A DNA stretch of 47,188 nt from CAZZIQ01 sp964654355 (GTDB taxonomy: Bacteria; Pseudomonadota; Gammaproteobacteria; GCF-002020875). Below, one piece after another: positions 16,703-26,347 of this stretch. The DNA lies in NCBI GenBank assembly GCA_964654355.1, contig CAZZIQ010000007.1, positions 1 to 47,188 on the forward strand. The letters are read 5' to 3'. Below the pieces are notes generated by a model. It made no database searches. It had not been told where the DNA came from and was given only the letters and a program-made list of their open reading frames with translations. Made by a program: the position numbers and the translations under genes. Within the stretch, counting starts at the first letter, position 1, and each line of letters begins with the position of its first letter.

Positions 16703-18145
16703 ATGCTGAAGCCCAGCCAACAGCAACGGCAAACCGCACAACTGCGCATGACCGCGCAGATGCGCCAGGCGATTCATCTACTCAGCCTGCCGACCCTCGA
16801 ACTTGCCGAGGAACTGCGCAAACATCTTGAAGAAAATCCCTGCCTCGAAGAAAACGAACTCGACGCGCAAGGCGATCATGAGGATGCCGCAAACGAATCG
16901 ACAGCGAGCGAAGAGCGCCACAGCGAGCAACAGCTCAATCTCGATCAGGCTCAACCCGAGGACCCGGAGTTGCAGAGCGAAGACTTTGCGTACCCCGAAG
17001 AGCCATGGACGCAGACCTCCGCAGGCAGCACAGATTTCCGTGACGCACCCGAACCGGAAACCGCAGAAGTCGCGAATAGCCTACAAGATCTAGTGCTTCA
17101 ACAAATTGAAGCAGAAGCGCTTGAGCCGCGCGCACATGCCCTCGCCCTCGCCATGCTGGATGCTCTGGATGGCGACGGCCGGATTGCATTCGATCCTGCC
17201 GCACTACAGGCCAGCTTAGACTTTGAATTGGCAGAGGGCGAAGCCGAAGCCATGCTTGAGTTCTTGCAAGGACTCGATCCTGCCGGCCTGTTCGCACGCG
17301 ACCTACAAGAAGCGCTGTATTTGCAACTGGATCGCCTGCCCAATGCGGCGCATGTCGCGCTTGCCTTACGCCTGATCGAAACCCACTTCGATGAACTTGC
17401 CGAACAGAAACTCACTCCCCGCAAAGTCGGCGCAACCGAAGTCGAACTGCAACAGGCGTTGGATCTCATCCGCAGCCTAGACCCGCATCCCGGCCTGAGC
17501 GCCACACCGGCACAAAGCGAATACATCGTCCCGGACTTGGTCCTGCATAAAGCCCGCGGAGCTTGGCGTATCGAACTCAACCGCAGCCTGCTGCCACGCC
17601 TACAGATCAACCATTACTACAGCGAAATAGTGCAAGAGCTGCGTGACGGCCCCGATCGTAGTTACTTGCAAGATCACCTGCGTGACGCGCGCTGGTTACT
17701 GGATGCACTAAATCGCCGTAACGACACCCTGCTGCGCGTGGGTGAAGCCTTGCTCGCTCGCCAACCTGACTTTTCCGAACAAGGACTGGCCGGCTTACGC
17801 CCACTCACACAGCGTGAAATTGCTGAAGATACCGGACTGCATGAGTCGACCATTTCGCGCAGCACGCATGGTCGCTACTTACAATCCCCCCACGGCATCC
17901 TTGAGCTGAAATCGCTGTTCTCAAGCTCGGTAGCCACCGACTCAGGTAGCCAAATTTCGGCACAGGCCGTCCAGGCCAAAATCCGTGACTTGATCCGCAG
18001 TGAGGCCCCAAAACGCCCCCTCAGTGACAGCCAACTGGTTGAAATTCTTGGCCAAGACGGGATACAGATTGCACGCCGCACCGTGGCGAAGTACCGTGAA
18101 AGCCTCGGCATTGCTGCTTCGGCTGAACGCCGCCAGCGGCTCTAA
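16703..18145 (+). CDS. rpoN: RNA polymerase sigma-54 factor
   Basis: A 480-residue sigma-54. The Gln-rich activator-responsive region I (about residues 1-50, MTAQMRQAIHLLSLPTLEL) is followed by a very acidic region II (about 50-125), the core-binding domain, an HTH (LTQREIAEDTGLHESTISR), and the RpoN box ARRTVAKYRE near the C-terminus, which reads the -24 element. It directs transcription from GG/GC promoters with enhancer-binding ATPases such as NtrC. A matching promoter is seen in this window before amt. The gene sits between lptB and hpf, the conserved gammaproteobacterial place. Confidence 0.96.
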   Translation: MLKPSQQQRQTAQLRMTAQMRQAIHLLSLPTLELAEELRKHLEENPCLEENELDAQGDHEDAANESTASEERHSEQQLNLDQAQPEDPELQSEDFAYPEEPWTQTSAGSTDFRDAPEPETAEVANSLQDLVLQQIEAEALEPRAHALALAMLDALDGDGRIAFDPAALQASLDFELAEGEAEAMLEFLQGLDPAGLFARDLQEALYLQLDRLPNAAHVALALRLIETHFDELAEQKLTPRKVGATEVELQQALDLIRSLDPHPGLSATPAQSEYIVPDLVLHKARGAWRIELNRSLLPRLQINHYYSEIVQELRDGPDRSYLQDHLRDARWLLDALNRRNDTLLRVGEALLARQPDFSEQGLAGLRPLTQREIAEDTGLHESTISRSTHGRYLQSPHGILELKSLFSSSVATDSGSQISAQAVQAKIRDLIRSEAPKRPLSDSQLVEILGQDGIQIARRTVAKYRESLGIAASAERRQRL

Positions 18146-18183
18146 CGAGCAACAACAACCACAAATCACATAGGAGAATGCGT

Positions 18184-18474
18184 ATGCAGCTGAACCTGAC
18201 CGGCCACCATGTCGAAATCACCGACCCGCTGCGCAGCTACGTGAATGAGAAGATGGATAAGCTTGAGCGCCACTTCGATCACGTCACCAACGTCCACGTC
18301 GTCCTCAGCGTTGAAAAACTCCGCCAGAAGGCTGAGGCCGATGTTCATGTCAGCGGCGCCGAACTCTTCGCCGAAGCCACTAGCGAAGACATGTATGCCG
18401 CGATCGACTCTCTGATCGACAAGCTTGATCGTCAAATCATCAAGCACAAAGAAAAACTCAGCGCCCACCGCTGA
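18184..18474 (+). CDS. hpf: Ribosome hibernation promoting factor, short form
   Basis: A 96-residue HPF, close in length to E. coli HPF (95) and lacking the C-terminal domain of long HPF. The start MQLNLTGHHVEITD and the segment DMYAAIDSLIDKLDRQI are nearly identical in pattern to the enteric protein. It binds the 30S decoding channel and helps form inactive 100S ribosomes in stationary phase. The start at 18184 is favoured over the ATG two codons earlier because the ribosome site AGGAG at 18172-18176 is 7 nt from it and only 1 nt from the earlier ATG. In related genomes ptsN follows; here rapZ follows directly. Confidence 0.94.
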   Translation: MQLNLTGHHVEITDPLRSYVNEKMDKLERHFDHVTNVHVVLSVEKLRQKAEADVHVSGAELFAEATSEDMYAAIDSLIDKLDRQIIKHKEKLSAHR

Positions 18475-18504
18475 GCCCAGCCAGTCGCGCGCCGACCTGG
18501 CTTC

Positions 18505-19413
18505 ATGACGCAGACCGCAGCCACACCCCTGACCCTGTTCTTGGTCAGTGGGTTATCGGGCGCGGGCAAAAGTATTGCCTTGCAGACCCTGGAGGATCTT
18601 GGCGGCTACTGCATCGACAATCTGCCGCCCCGCCTGCTCATGCCTCTGGCACTGGAAGAACTCCCAAAACTCAGCCCACGCCTTCGCTTTGCTGCAGTCG
18701 CGATGGACGTTCGCGCTGAAGACAGCGGCCTCGATCTCGTACCGGCCGCGCTCGATAGCCTGATCACACAGGCGCCCAACCTCGACATCAAAACCCTGTT
18801 TCTTGAAGCCGATGACGCCAGCCTGATTCGGCGCTTCAGTGAAACGCGTCGTCGCCATCCGCTCAGCCGCGATCGCGCAGAAGGCCAGGACGCCCTCGAA
18901 CGCGTCATTCAGCATGAACGCCAACTGTTGGAACCGCTCGCCGCACGCGCCGATTTACGCCTCGACACCTCCCAATCCAATGTCCATCAGCTGCGCGCAC
19001 GTATCAGTAAGCTGGTCGGCAGTGTGCATGCCCATCCACTGACGCTGCGGCTCGAATCCTTTGCCTTTCGCAACGGCGTACCACGCGATGCCGACTTCGT
19101 CTTCGATGCCCGCGCCTTGAGCAATCCGCATTGGGAACCGAACTTGCGCCCACTCACGGGACGCGATGTGGAAGTTGCTGATTTTCTCAATGCAGATCCA
19201 CTAGCTGCTGAGCTTTTCCGCGACATCGAAGGCCTGATCCGGCGCTGGGTACCACACTTCATCGCCAGTGATCGCGCCTATCTAACGCTCGCGATCGGCT
19301 GTACGGGTGGCCAACATCGTTCGGTTTATTTAATTGAGCGACTGTATGCGGCCCTGCAAAACAGCGAGTTACCGATTCGCAGTCACGCTCATCATCGCGA
19401 ACTCGGCAGTTAA
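18505..19413 (+). CDS. rapZ: RapZ, RNase adapter / nucleotide-binding protein
   Basis: A 302-residue protein (E. coli RapZ 284). The N-terminal P-loop GLSGAGKS (about residues 16-23) and the following LEDLGGYCIDNLPPRLL are characteristic, as is the C-terminal TLAIGCTGGQHRSVYL segment. In enterics RapZ senses glucosamine-6-phosphate and guides RNase E to the small RNA GlmZ, controlling glmS; in other bacteria the role is less clear. It normally sits between ptsN and an HPr-like gene (npr/ptsO). Both are missing: hpf precedes it by 30 bp and ptsI follows by 96 bp. Confidence 0.93.
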   Translation: MTQTAATPLTLFLVSGLSGAGKSIALQTLEDLGGYCIDNLPPRLLMPLALEELPKLSPRLRFAAVAMDVRAEDSGLDLVPAALDSLITQAPNLDIKTLFLEADDASLIRRFSETRRRHPLSRDRAEGQDALERVIQHERQLLEPLAARADLRLDTSQSNVHQLRARISKLVGSVHAHPLTLRLESFAFRNGVPRDADFVFDARALSNPHWEPNLRPLTGRDVEVADFLNADPLAAELFRDIEGLIRRWVPHFIASDRAYLTLAIGCTGGQHRSVYLIERLYAALQNSELPIRSHAHHRELGS

Positions 19414-19509
19414 ACGGTGTCTCCTACGCGCGCGCGGCGTTAAACTACGCGGCAGTTTGAACCTGCTCAACAACATCCCTCACCGCCTCCGTATTTCAGG
19501 AATCCCTGC

Positions 19510-21264
19510 ATGAGCATGATGCTGCAAGGAACCGGTGCCGTCCCCGGTATCGCTATGGGCCGCGCCTATGTCATGGAACAAGGCCAACCCGAAATCGCCG
19601 AATACGAAATCCCCGATTACCTCGTTGACGCCGAGATTGAACGCTACAACGACGCGGTGCGTTCTGCGCGGGACCAACTGCGTGGGCTGCGTGAAAGCAT
19701 GCCCGAAGAACTCCCGCACGAAATCACGGAGTTCATTGATGCGCATCTGTTGATGCTGGAAGACTCGGCCATCGCACGCGCGCCGGTGAAGATCATCCGC
19801 AAACAAAAACGCAATGCGGAGTGGGCGCTCAAACAACAGCGCGATGCTCTAGTACATGTCTTTGAGGAGATGGATGACCCCTACCTCAGCACGCGCAAGG
19901 ACGACATCGATCATGTTGTGAATCGCGTTTTACGTATTCTGCTGCAACAAGAAGTGACTCCGATTGATAGTGGTGAGGATGGCGAACCAGTACCCCGTAT
20001 CGTGGTTGCTGATGATCTCGCACCTGCCGATGTTGCGACACTGCAGGCACAAAAGGTGCGCGCACTCATCACCGAATACGGCACGCCCAGCGCACATTCC
20101 GCAATCCTAGCTCGCTCCCTCGGCATCCCCATGGTGGTCGGGCTGACCGATGCCCACCGCTATCTTCGTGATGGCGAAAAGCTCTTAGTCGATGGCGAGA
20201 CCGGCATGCTCATCGCCGATCCGGATGAGCGCAGCTTGGAGCACTTCCGCCACAAGCAACAACGCCTAGATGAGCATCGCGCGGCGTTAGGCCAACTGCA
20301 GTCACGCGCACCGCGCAGTCTGGATGGCATCGAGATTGCTTTGCGTGCCAACATCGAACTTTCCGAAGATCTCGACCAAGCCCATGCGGTCGGCGCCAAT
20401 GGCGTAGGTCTGTTCCGCACCGAATACCTCTATCTGCGCCCGGGCAGTGAGCCGGATGAAGAGGCGCAATACCAAGCCTATAGCGCTGTCCTCGAACAAT
20501 TACGCGGCGCACCACTGACCATTCGCACCCTCGACATCGGTCCGGAGCGCATGCCCAATAGCAGCCGCGGCAATGCCCGTGTTGCGGTGAACCCGGCACT
20601 CGGCCTGCGTGGCATTCGTTTGTGCTTGCGTGACCCGAGCCTGTTTATTCCGCAAATCCGTGCCATCCTGCGCGCGGCCGCTCTCGGCCCTATTCGCATG
20701 ATGATTCCAATGGTCACGCAAGTGCAGGAGCTGCGCCAAGTCCGTGACATCGTCGAACAAGAACGCACCAACCTCACTCGCGAAGGCATCGCCCATTCCA
20801 ATACGCTTGAGATTGGCGCCATGATCGAAACGCCAGCCGCGGCACTCGCGGCGGATTGTCTTGCCCAAGAAGCTGACTTCTTGTCGATCGGCACCAACGA
20901 CTTAACCCAATACACCCTGGTCATCGACCGAAATGATGACCAAGTCAACTACCTCAATGACCCACTGCATCCGGCGATTCTGCGCTTGATTCAGAACACC
21001 CTGCAGGCTGGGGAACGCTTTAATAAACCGGTCGCAATGTGTGGCGAACTCGCCGGTGATACCCGCTATACCCGTATCCTGCTCGGGCTCGGTTTGCGTG
21101 AATTGAGCATGAGCCCAGCATCCATTCCAGGCGTGAAACAGATCCTTCTTGGTACCGATATCGGTACACTGCGCACTGAAGTCGAGAAGTTGATGCAATG
21201 TACCGACCCGAATGTCCTGCGTGAACACGCCGAACGCATCAACCACGGCACACCAGAACGGTAA
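19510..21264 (+). CDS. ptsI: PTS enzyme I (PEP-protein phosphotransferase)
   Basis: A 584-residue EI of normal length (E. coli 575) without the GAF domain of PtsP. The phosphorylated histidine is His196 (SAHSAILARSLGIP), and catalytic Cys511 lies in MCGELAGD. PEP-site residues are present in GLFRTEYL, IRTLDIG, MIETPAA, NDLTQY and IDRND. The usual DIGGDK loop reads DIGPER, a local change near the PEP site. EI passes phosphate from PEP to HPr, but no HPr, NPr, PtsN or EIIA gene is nearby. In xanthomonads the comparable cluster has EIIA-Man and HPr between rapZ and ptsI. A TAAACT at 19441 is a weak -10 candidate. An AGGA ribosome site precedes the ATG at 19510. Confidence 0.93.
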   Translation: MSMMLQGTGAVPGIAMGRAYVMEQGQPEIAEYEIPDYLVDAEIERYNDAVRSARDQLRGLRESMPEELPHEITEFIDAHLLMLEDSAIARAPVKIIRKQKRNAEWALKQQRDALVHVFEEMDDPYLSTRKDDIDHVVNRVLRILLQQEVTPIDSGEDGEPVPRIVVADDLAPADVATLQAQKVRALITEYGTPSAHSAILARSLGIPMVVGLTDAHRYLRDGEKLLVDGETGMLIADPDERSLEHFRHKQQRLDEHRAALGQLQSRAPRSLDGIEIALRANIELSEDLDQAHAVGANGVGLFRTEYLYLRPGSEPDEEAQYQAYSAVLEQLRGAPLTIRTLDIGPERMPNSSRGNARVAVNPALGLRGIRLCLRDPSLFIPQIRAILRAAALGPIRMMIPMVTQVQELRQVRDIVEQERTNLTREGIAHSNTLEIGAMIETPAAALAADCLAQEADFLSIGTNDLTQYTLVIDRNDDQVNYLNDPLHPAILRLIQNTLQAGERFNKPVAMCGELAGDTRYTRILLGLGLRELSMSPASIPGVKQILLGTDIGTLRTEVEKLMQCTDPNVLREHAERINHGTPER

Positions 21265-21290
21265 TCATTCACCTCTAGCGGAGCGATTCC

Positions 21291-22649
21291 ATGGCGGATA
21301 CGCCAGATCAGGAAAAGCGCATCCAGCGCATACTCGCGATCACGCGTGCAGTCGAACATGACGATCTTGCACCGGTTGCGGGCGTGCTTGAGGGCCTACA
21401 TCCGGCAGAAATCGCCCGCTTAGTTGAAGCCCTACCGCCGCCCGATCGTCCTGCGCTATGGAGCCAGATTGACCCCGAGCTGCAAAGTGAGGTGCTGGCC
21501 GACCTGAATGACGAGGTGCGCGCGACCTTGCTCACGGCAATGGATACCGCCGAGCTGGTCGTTGCCACCAACGAACTCGATGCCGACGACCTAGCCGACG
21601 TTCTGCAGGATCTTCCCTACGATCGTGTGCAAGACATCTTGCGTGCGATGGACGAACAAAACCGTCAGCGCGTCGAAGAAATTCTTTCCTATTCCGAGGA
21701 CTCCGCAGGCGGCTTGATGAACACCGACGTGGTGCGCATTCGCCCGGATATCACTCTAGATGTGGTGCAGCGCTACCTACGTATGCGTGGTGAACTGCCC
21801 GACACCACCGACATCCTCATGGTGGTCGATCGCGACAATCGCTTTGAAGGGGTACTGCCGATTGCGGACCTACTTACACGCGATCCACAAACGGAGGTCT
21901 CTCAGGCGCTAAAAAAAGACTCCACCGTAGTGCCTGCAAGCATGCCCGCAACTGAAGTTGCGCATTTGTTTGAACAACGCGACCTCATCTCGGCGCCCGT
22001 ACTGGATGAACGCGGTCACCTACTCGGACGCATCACCATTGATGATGCCGTCGATGTGCTACGTGAAGAGCATGACCGCTCGATGATGGGACGTGCGGGC
22101 CTGGACGAAGAAGAAGACATGTTCGCGCCCGTCGCAATCAGCGTGCGCCGTCGTGGCATCTGGCTCGGCATCAACCTCGCCACCGCCTTCCTTGCTTCTT
22201 GGGTAGTCGGCCTATTTGAGCATGCCCTGGAACAAGTCGTTGCACTCGCCGTGCTCATGCCAGTCGTCGCCAGCATGGGCGGCATTGCCGGCGGTCAAAC
22301 CCTGACACTGGTCGTGCGCGGCATGGCCATGGACCAAGTAACGCCGGCGAACTCACGCTGGCTCTTGACCAAAGAAGCGTCGGTTGGCCTCTTCAATGGC
22401 CTAATCTGGGCGGTCGTGGTCGCCGCAGTGGCGATGGCCTGGTTCCGCGACGCCAAACTCGGTGGTGTGATCGCTGCCGCGATGGTTTTGAATTTATTGA
22501 TTGCCGCCGTTGCCGGCGTCTTGATCCCGATCATTCAGCGGCGTATGGGGATCGACCCGGCCCTCGCGGGCTATGTCGTCCTCACCACCTTCACCGATGT
22601 AGTCGGTTTCTTTACCTTCCTCGGACTGGGATCGCTGTTGTTGCTTTAG
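21291..22649 (+). CDS. mgtE: MgtE-type magnesium channel
   Basis: A 452-residue protein with the full MgtE layout. A cytosolic superhelical N domain (about residues 20-130) is followed by two CBS domains (about 135-260) and five C-terminal transmembrane helices (about 285-452) with the pore segment VASMGGIAGGQTL. MgtE conducts Mg2+ inward and closes when the cytosolic domains bind Mg2+. It starts 26 bp after ptsI, too close for an Mg-sensing riboswitch, so it is likely co-transcribed. mgtE next to ptsI is also seen in xanthomonads. The stop codon interlocks with the convergent pmbA stop. Confidence 0.94.
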   Translation: MADTPDQEKRIQRILAITRAVEHDDLAPVAGVLEGLHPAEIARLVEALPPPDRPALWSQIDPELQSEVLADLNDEVRATLLTAMDTAELVVATNELDADDLADVLQDLPYDRVQDILRAMDEQNRQRVEEILSYSEDSAGGLMNTDVVRIRPDITLDVVQRYLRMRGELPDTTDILMVVDRDNRFEGVLPIADLLTRDPQTEVSQALKKDSTVVPASMPATEVAHLFEQRDLISAPVLDERGHLLGRITIDDAVDVLREEHDRSMMGRAGLDEEEDMFAPVAISVRRRGIWLGINLATAFLASWVVGLFEHALEQVVALAVLMPVVASMGGIAGGQTLTLVVRGMAMDQVTPANSRWLLTKEASVGLFNGLIWAVVVAAVAMAWFRDAKLGGVIAAAMVLNLLIAAVAGVLIPIIQRRMGIDPALAGYVVLTTFTDVVGFFTFLGLGSLLLL

Positions 22650-23992
22650 CTCCCCGCAATACTCATTTCATCCAGCAGGATGGAGCCGCTTTGGGTGGAG
22701 CCGCGCAGATCCATGTCGCTGCCGACCGCTTGTAGGTTCTTGAACATGTCTTTGAGGTTGCCGGCGATGGTGACTTCTTCGACGGGATAGGCAATCTCGC
22801 CATTCTCAATCCAGAAGCCCGAGACGCCACGCGAATAATCGCCGGTGATCATGTTCACGCCCTGACCCATCAGCTCGGTCACCAAAAGGCCGCGACCCAT
22901 ACGCTGGATCAATGTATTGAGATCGCCAGTTGTATCTTGATTCGCACCGGGCTCGATCCGCAGGTTGCGTAAGCCACCGGCATTGCCGGTCGTCTCGAGT
23001 CCCAAACGACAGGCGGAGTATTGGCTCAAGGCATAACCTTGCAGCACGCCCGACTCGATCAAGGTACGCGCTTGTGTGGCGACACCATCGCCATCAAACG
23101 GTGCGCTCCCGAGCTGGCTGTGCAGCAGCGGTTCCTCATGAATCTTAACGAACTCCGGGAACAGCGCATTGCCGACCTGATCAACCAAGAAAGAAGTCTT
23201 GCGGTACAACGCACCGCCCGAGATCGCACTGGAAAAATGACGCAATAGAGAGATTGCAACCGGTGCCTCAAACAAAATCGGTGCACGTGTGGTTTGTAGT
23301 CGACGCGCTTGCAAGCGACGCACGCTGCGTTCCGCGGCACGCCGTCCGATCGCCTCCGGGTCGGGCAGCTCGCTTGCTTTGCGTGCGGCGTGATACCAGT
23401 AATCGCGCTGCATACCAGAGTCATCCTCCGCAATCACGGCACAGCTATAGCTGTGTCGCGTTCCAGCATAACCGGCATTCATACCTAAACTATTCGCATG
23501 CACACGCACGCCGCGATGCAGCGACACCGATCCGCCCTCGGAATTGGTGATGCGCGCATCGGTTGCGCGCGCCGCATCTTCGATTTGTTGCGCGATTTTG
23601 GCAGCCTGCTCCACTGTCGGCGTCCAGGGATGATCCAAATCGAGGTCGGGAAACTCCCACGCTAAGCGTTCCCGCGGCGGCAATCCTGAGCAAGGGTCCT
23701 CTGCGGTATAACGCGCGATCGCACACGCGGCAGCAATGGTGTCACGCACACTTTGTGGAGTGAAATCCGAGGTGCTCGCACTTCCCTTGCACTGACCAAA
23801 CCAAACCGTGACGCCAAAACCACGATCATGGGTGTGTTCGACTGTTTCAAGATCACCCATGCGCACTGTGACATCCAGTCCACTATTTTCGCTTGCAGCG
23901 ATCTCGGCTGCATCCGCGCCTTGACGCTTTGCCTCCTGCAACAAGTCGTCGCTGATCTGCTGCAAAATCTCTAACGAATTTCCGGCATTCAT
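22646..23992 (-). CDS. pmbA: PmbA/TldE metalloprotease partner
   Basis: A 448-residue protein of the U62 family, close to E. coli PmbA (450). It pairs with TldD to form the TldD/E protease that trims unfolded peptides, for example microcin B17 precursor, and degrades the CcdA antitoxin. As expected, it lacks the HExxxH zinc motif found in TldD. Recognisable segments are VTVWFGQCKGSASTSD, HRGVRVHANSLG and the C-terminal GVSGFWIENGEIAYPVEEVTIAG. The start at 23992 gives an ATGA overlap with tldD; longer in-frame starts run back into tldD. The yjgA/darP gene often found between these two genes in xanthomonads is absent. Confidence 0.93.
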   Translation of the reverse strand: MNAGNSLEILQQISDDLLQEAKRQGADAAEIAASENSGLDVTVRMGDLETVEHTHDRGFGVTVWFGQCKGSASTSDFTPQSVRDTIAAACAIARYTAEDPCSGLPPRERLAWEFPDLDLDHPWTPTVEQAAKIAQQIEDAARATDARITNSEGGSVSLHRGVRVHANSLGMNAGYAGTRHSYSCAVIAEDDSGMQRDYWYHAARKASELPDPEAIGRRAAERSVRRLQARRLQTTRAPILFEAPVAISLLRHFSSAISGGALYRKTSFLVDQVGNALFPEFVKIHEEPLLHSQLGSAPFDGDGVATQARTLIESGVLQGYALSQYSACRLGLETTGNAGGLRNLRIEPGANQDTTGDLNTLIQRMGRGLLVTELMGQGVNMITGDYSRGVSGFWIENGEIAYPVEEVTIAGNLKDMFKNLQAVGSDMDLRGSTQSGSILLDEMSIAGS

Positions 23993-25434
23993 GCGCGTGT
24001 TCCTCCAATGGTGATCCCGCGCACTCGCAAGCTTGGCTGACCCACACCGACTGGAACACTCTGGCCCTCCTTGCCACACGTACCGATACCTGGATCAAGC
24101 TTGAGGTCGTTCCCCACCGCATCGACACGCGTCAGCACATCCGGACCATTGCCAATCAAAGTCGCACCTTTCACTGGGTATTGGATCTTGCCGTGCTCCA
24201 CCCAATACGCTTCGTTGGCCGAGAACACAAACTTGCCAGAAGTAATATCAACTTGGCCCCCGCCAAAGTTCACGGCATACAAACCGCGTTCCATGCCTTG
24301 CAACATTTCCTCGGGATCGGATTCACCCGCCAACATATAGGTGTTGGTCATACGTGGCATTGGCAGATGCGCATATGACTCGCGCCGACCATTGCCCGTG
24401 CGCGCCATACCCATCAGACGCGCATTCATACGATCTTGCATATAGCCCTTTAACACACCATTTTCGATCAGCGTGGTGTGCTGCGTTGGCGTGCCTTCGT
24501 CGTCCACACTCAATGAACCACGACGCCCATCCAGCGTGCCGTCATCCACCACCGTACACAGCGGGTTCGCAACTAATTCACCAATGCGCCCAGAGAACGC
24601 AGACGTACCCTTGCGATTGAAGTCCCCTTCCAGTCCATGACCGACGGCCTCATGCAGCAAGATCCCAGGCCAACCGGCCGCCAACAACACATCAAAAGTG
24701 CCTGCCGGTGCTTCTTGTGCTTCAAGATTCACAAGCGCTTGGCGCACAGCTTCCTGCGCAAGCGCCTCGGCAACGCCTTCTGCTTGTAAAACTTTGAGGT
24801 CATGCCGTCCGCCACGCCCTGCACTGCCATGCTCACGACGACCGTTTTGTTCAGCAATGACGGTTACATTGAGGCGCACCAGCGGACGTACGTCAGCCTG
24901 CAGCGTGCCATCCAAGGCAGCAACCAAAATCACCTCGTGTACCGCATTCACGCTGGCCATCACTTGAGTGACACGTGGATCCGTAGCCCGTGCCGCCTGA
25001 TCCAGACGCTGTAGCAACGCAACTTTTTCAGCTGCGTCCAGACTCGCAACCGGATCAATCGCCGGATACAGCGATTTCATCACATTGCTATGGAGACGCG
25101 TGCTTGGCTGCGTACCACTCGAACCAGAACGCACAATACCGCGCGCAGCTAGGCCAGCTTCACGCAAGGCGTCTGTGGTCAATTCATCGGAATAAGAAAA
25201 ACCAGTGCGTTCACCTTGCACCGCACGCACGCCAACCCCGCGTCCAATATCATGACTACCTTCGCGCACCACGCCGTCTTCAATGGCCCAGCCTTCTTGG
25301 CGACTGTATTGGAAATAAAGATCCGCATCGTCGACACCAACTTCGGCGACATGGCTGAGCGCTTGCTCAAGGTCGGTCGTGGTTAATCCAGTGGGCGCAA
25401 GTAACGCATCTTGTGCATGTTGCATGGCTTCCAT
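23989..25434 (-). CDS. tldD: TldD metalloprotease
   Basis: A 481-residue catalytic subunit of the TldD/E protease (E. coli TldD 481). The zinc motif HEAVGH within ILLHEAVGHGLEGDFNRKG is intact. The C-terminal segments VSANEAYWVEHGKIQYPVKGA and GTCGKEGQSVPVGVGQPSLR (the latter near the end) are family hallmarks. It overlaps pmbA by 4 nt, and the upstream amidase gene ends 2 bp before its start, so the three genes form one transcription unit. Confidence 0.95.
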   Translation of the reverse strand: MEAMQHAQDALLAPTGLTTTDLEQALSHVAEVGVDDADLYFQYSRQEGWAIEDGVVREGSHDIGRGVGVRAVQGERTGFSYSDELTTDALREAGLAARGIVRSGSSGTQPSTRLHSNVMKSLYPAIDPVASLDAAEKVALLQRLDQAARATDPRVTQVMASVNAVHEVILVAALDGTLQADVRPLVRLNVTVIAEQNGRREHGSAGRGGRHDLKVLQAEGVAEALAQEAVRQALVNLEAQEAPAGTFDVLLAAGWPGILLHEAVGHGLEGDFNRKGTSAFSGRIGELVANPLCTVVDDGTLDGRRGSLSVDDEGTPTQHTTLIENGVLKGYMQDRMNARLMGMARTGNGRRESYAHLPMPRMTNTYMLAGESDPEEMLQGMERGLYAVNFGGGQVDITSGKFVFSANEAYWVEHGKIQYPVKGATLIGNGPDVLTRVDAVGNDLKLDPGIGTCGKEGQSVPVGVGQPSLRVRGITIGGTRA

Positions 25435-25435
25435 C

Positions 25436-26260
25436 TTATACGTCCGAACAAGTTAAGCGGCGGTGTTGCAAGACCGGAAAACGCTTTCGTGTTCGCGCAA
25501 TCAGATCGGGATCCATTTCAGCAAGCACAATACCTGCACCACTCTGCAAACGATTCAACACCGTACCCCATGGATCGACCACCATGCTATTGCCATACGT
25601 TGAACGTCCACCCAAGTGGAAACCACCTTGCCCCGCTGCGATTACGTAAGAGAGGTTTTCAATTGCACGTGCGCGAACGAGCGATTCCCAATGCGCTCGA
25701 CCCGTCACCGCAGTAAAGGCAGATGGCAACACGATCAAATCCATGCCTTGTTCCGCCATTTTGCGAAACAGTTCGGGAAAGCGCAGGTCGTAACAGACCG
25801 CGATGCCCATACGTCCGAATGGGGTATCAATCACAACGGGTTCATCACCCGGCTCGATATAACGAGATTCGTTGTATTCCTCCCCCGCTTCCTCGAGATG
25901 CACATCAAACAAATGCATCTTGTCGTAGCGCGCTTGCACGCTGCCGTCCGCCGCATAGACATAACAAGCCGAGCGCGCACGCTGCGCATCATCGGAATGC
26001 AGCGGCACGGTGCCACCGACAATCCAAATGTGATGCTCGGCCGCTTGCTTAGAGAGAAAGCTTTGAATCGGCCCCACACCAGGCGCTTCTCGTGCAGCAA
26101 GTAAGGCTTTTTCGTCGGAAGTCATAATGGCAAAGTTTTCTGGCAACACAACCAACTCTGCACCCTGTTTGGCCGCCAATGCGATGAGCCGCTCTGCTTC
26201 CAGCAAATTAGCGGAGACCTGAGGACCGGAAGCCATCTGTATCGCAGCAACACGTTTCAT
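25436..26260 (-). CDS. Nitrilase-superfamily amidase (Nit1/YbeM-like)
   Basis: A 274-residue carbon-nitrogen hydrolase. The catalytic triad is Glu41 (LPENF), Lys114 (YDKMHLFD) and Cys156 (AVCYDLRFPELFR). The last motif and length match the Nit branch that hydrolyses deaminated glutathione, a metabolite-repair reaction; omega-amidase (Nit2) is the main alternative. No signal peptide. It is the first gene of the amidase-tldD-pmbA unit; the same neighbour is found next to tldD or yhdP in Pseudomonas and xanthomonads. An 87-bp gap separates it from yhdP and holds a candidate promoter. Confidence 0.88.
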   Translation of the reverse strand: MKRVAAIQMASGPQVSANLLEAERLIALAAKQGAELVVLPENFAIMTSDEKALLAAREAPGVGPIQSFLSKQAAEHHIWIVGGTVPLHSDDAQRARSACYVYAADGSVQARYDKMHLFDVHLEEAGEEYNESRYIEPGDEPVVIDTPFGRMGIAVCYDLRFPELFRKMAEQGMDLIVLPSAFTAVTGRAHWESLVRARAIENLSYVIAAGQGGFHLGGRSTYGNSMVVDPWGTVLNRLQSGAGIVLAEMDPDLIARTRKRFPVLQHRRLTCSDV

Positions 26261-26307
26261 GTGATCAAAGTTCCTATCGATTCAAAAATGTTCTTTTAAG
26301 CGTTCTG

Positions 26308-26313
26308 ATTCTA
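26308..26313 (-). promoter_or_regulatory. Possible -10 element for amidase-tldD-pmbA
   Basis: TAGAAT on the minus strand, in the sequence GCTAGAATC, is a 5/6 match to the sigma-70 -10 box about 48 bp before the amidase ATG. A TTGATT lies upstream but only 12 bp away, too close for a classical -35, so the -35 is unresolved. Confidence 0.4.
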
Positions 26314-26347
26314 GCGGCATTACTGAATCAAACCACGAGGTTAAAAC

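Noticed and set aside
21265..21290. Magnesium riboswitch before mgtE
   Set aside because: Only 26 bp separate ptsI and mgtE, far too short for an M-box.
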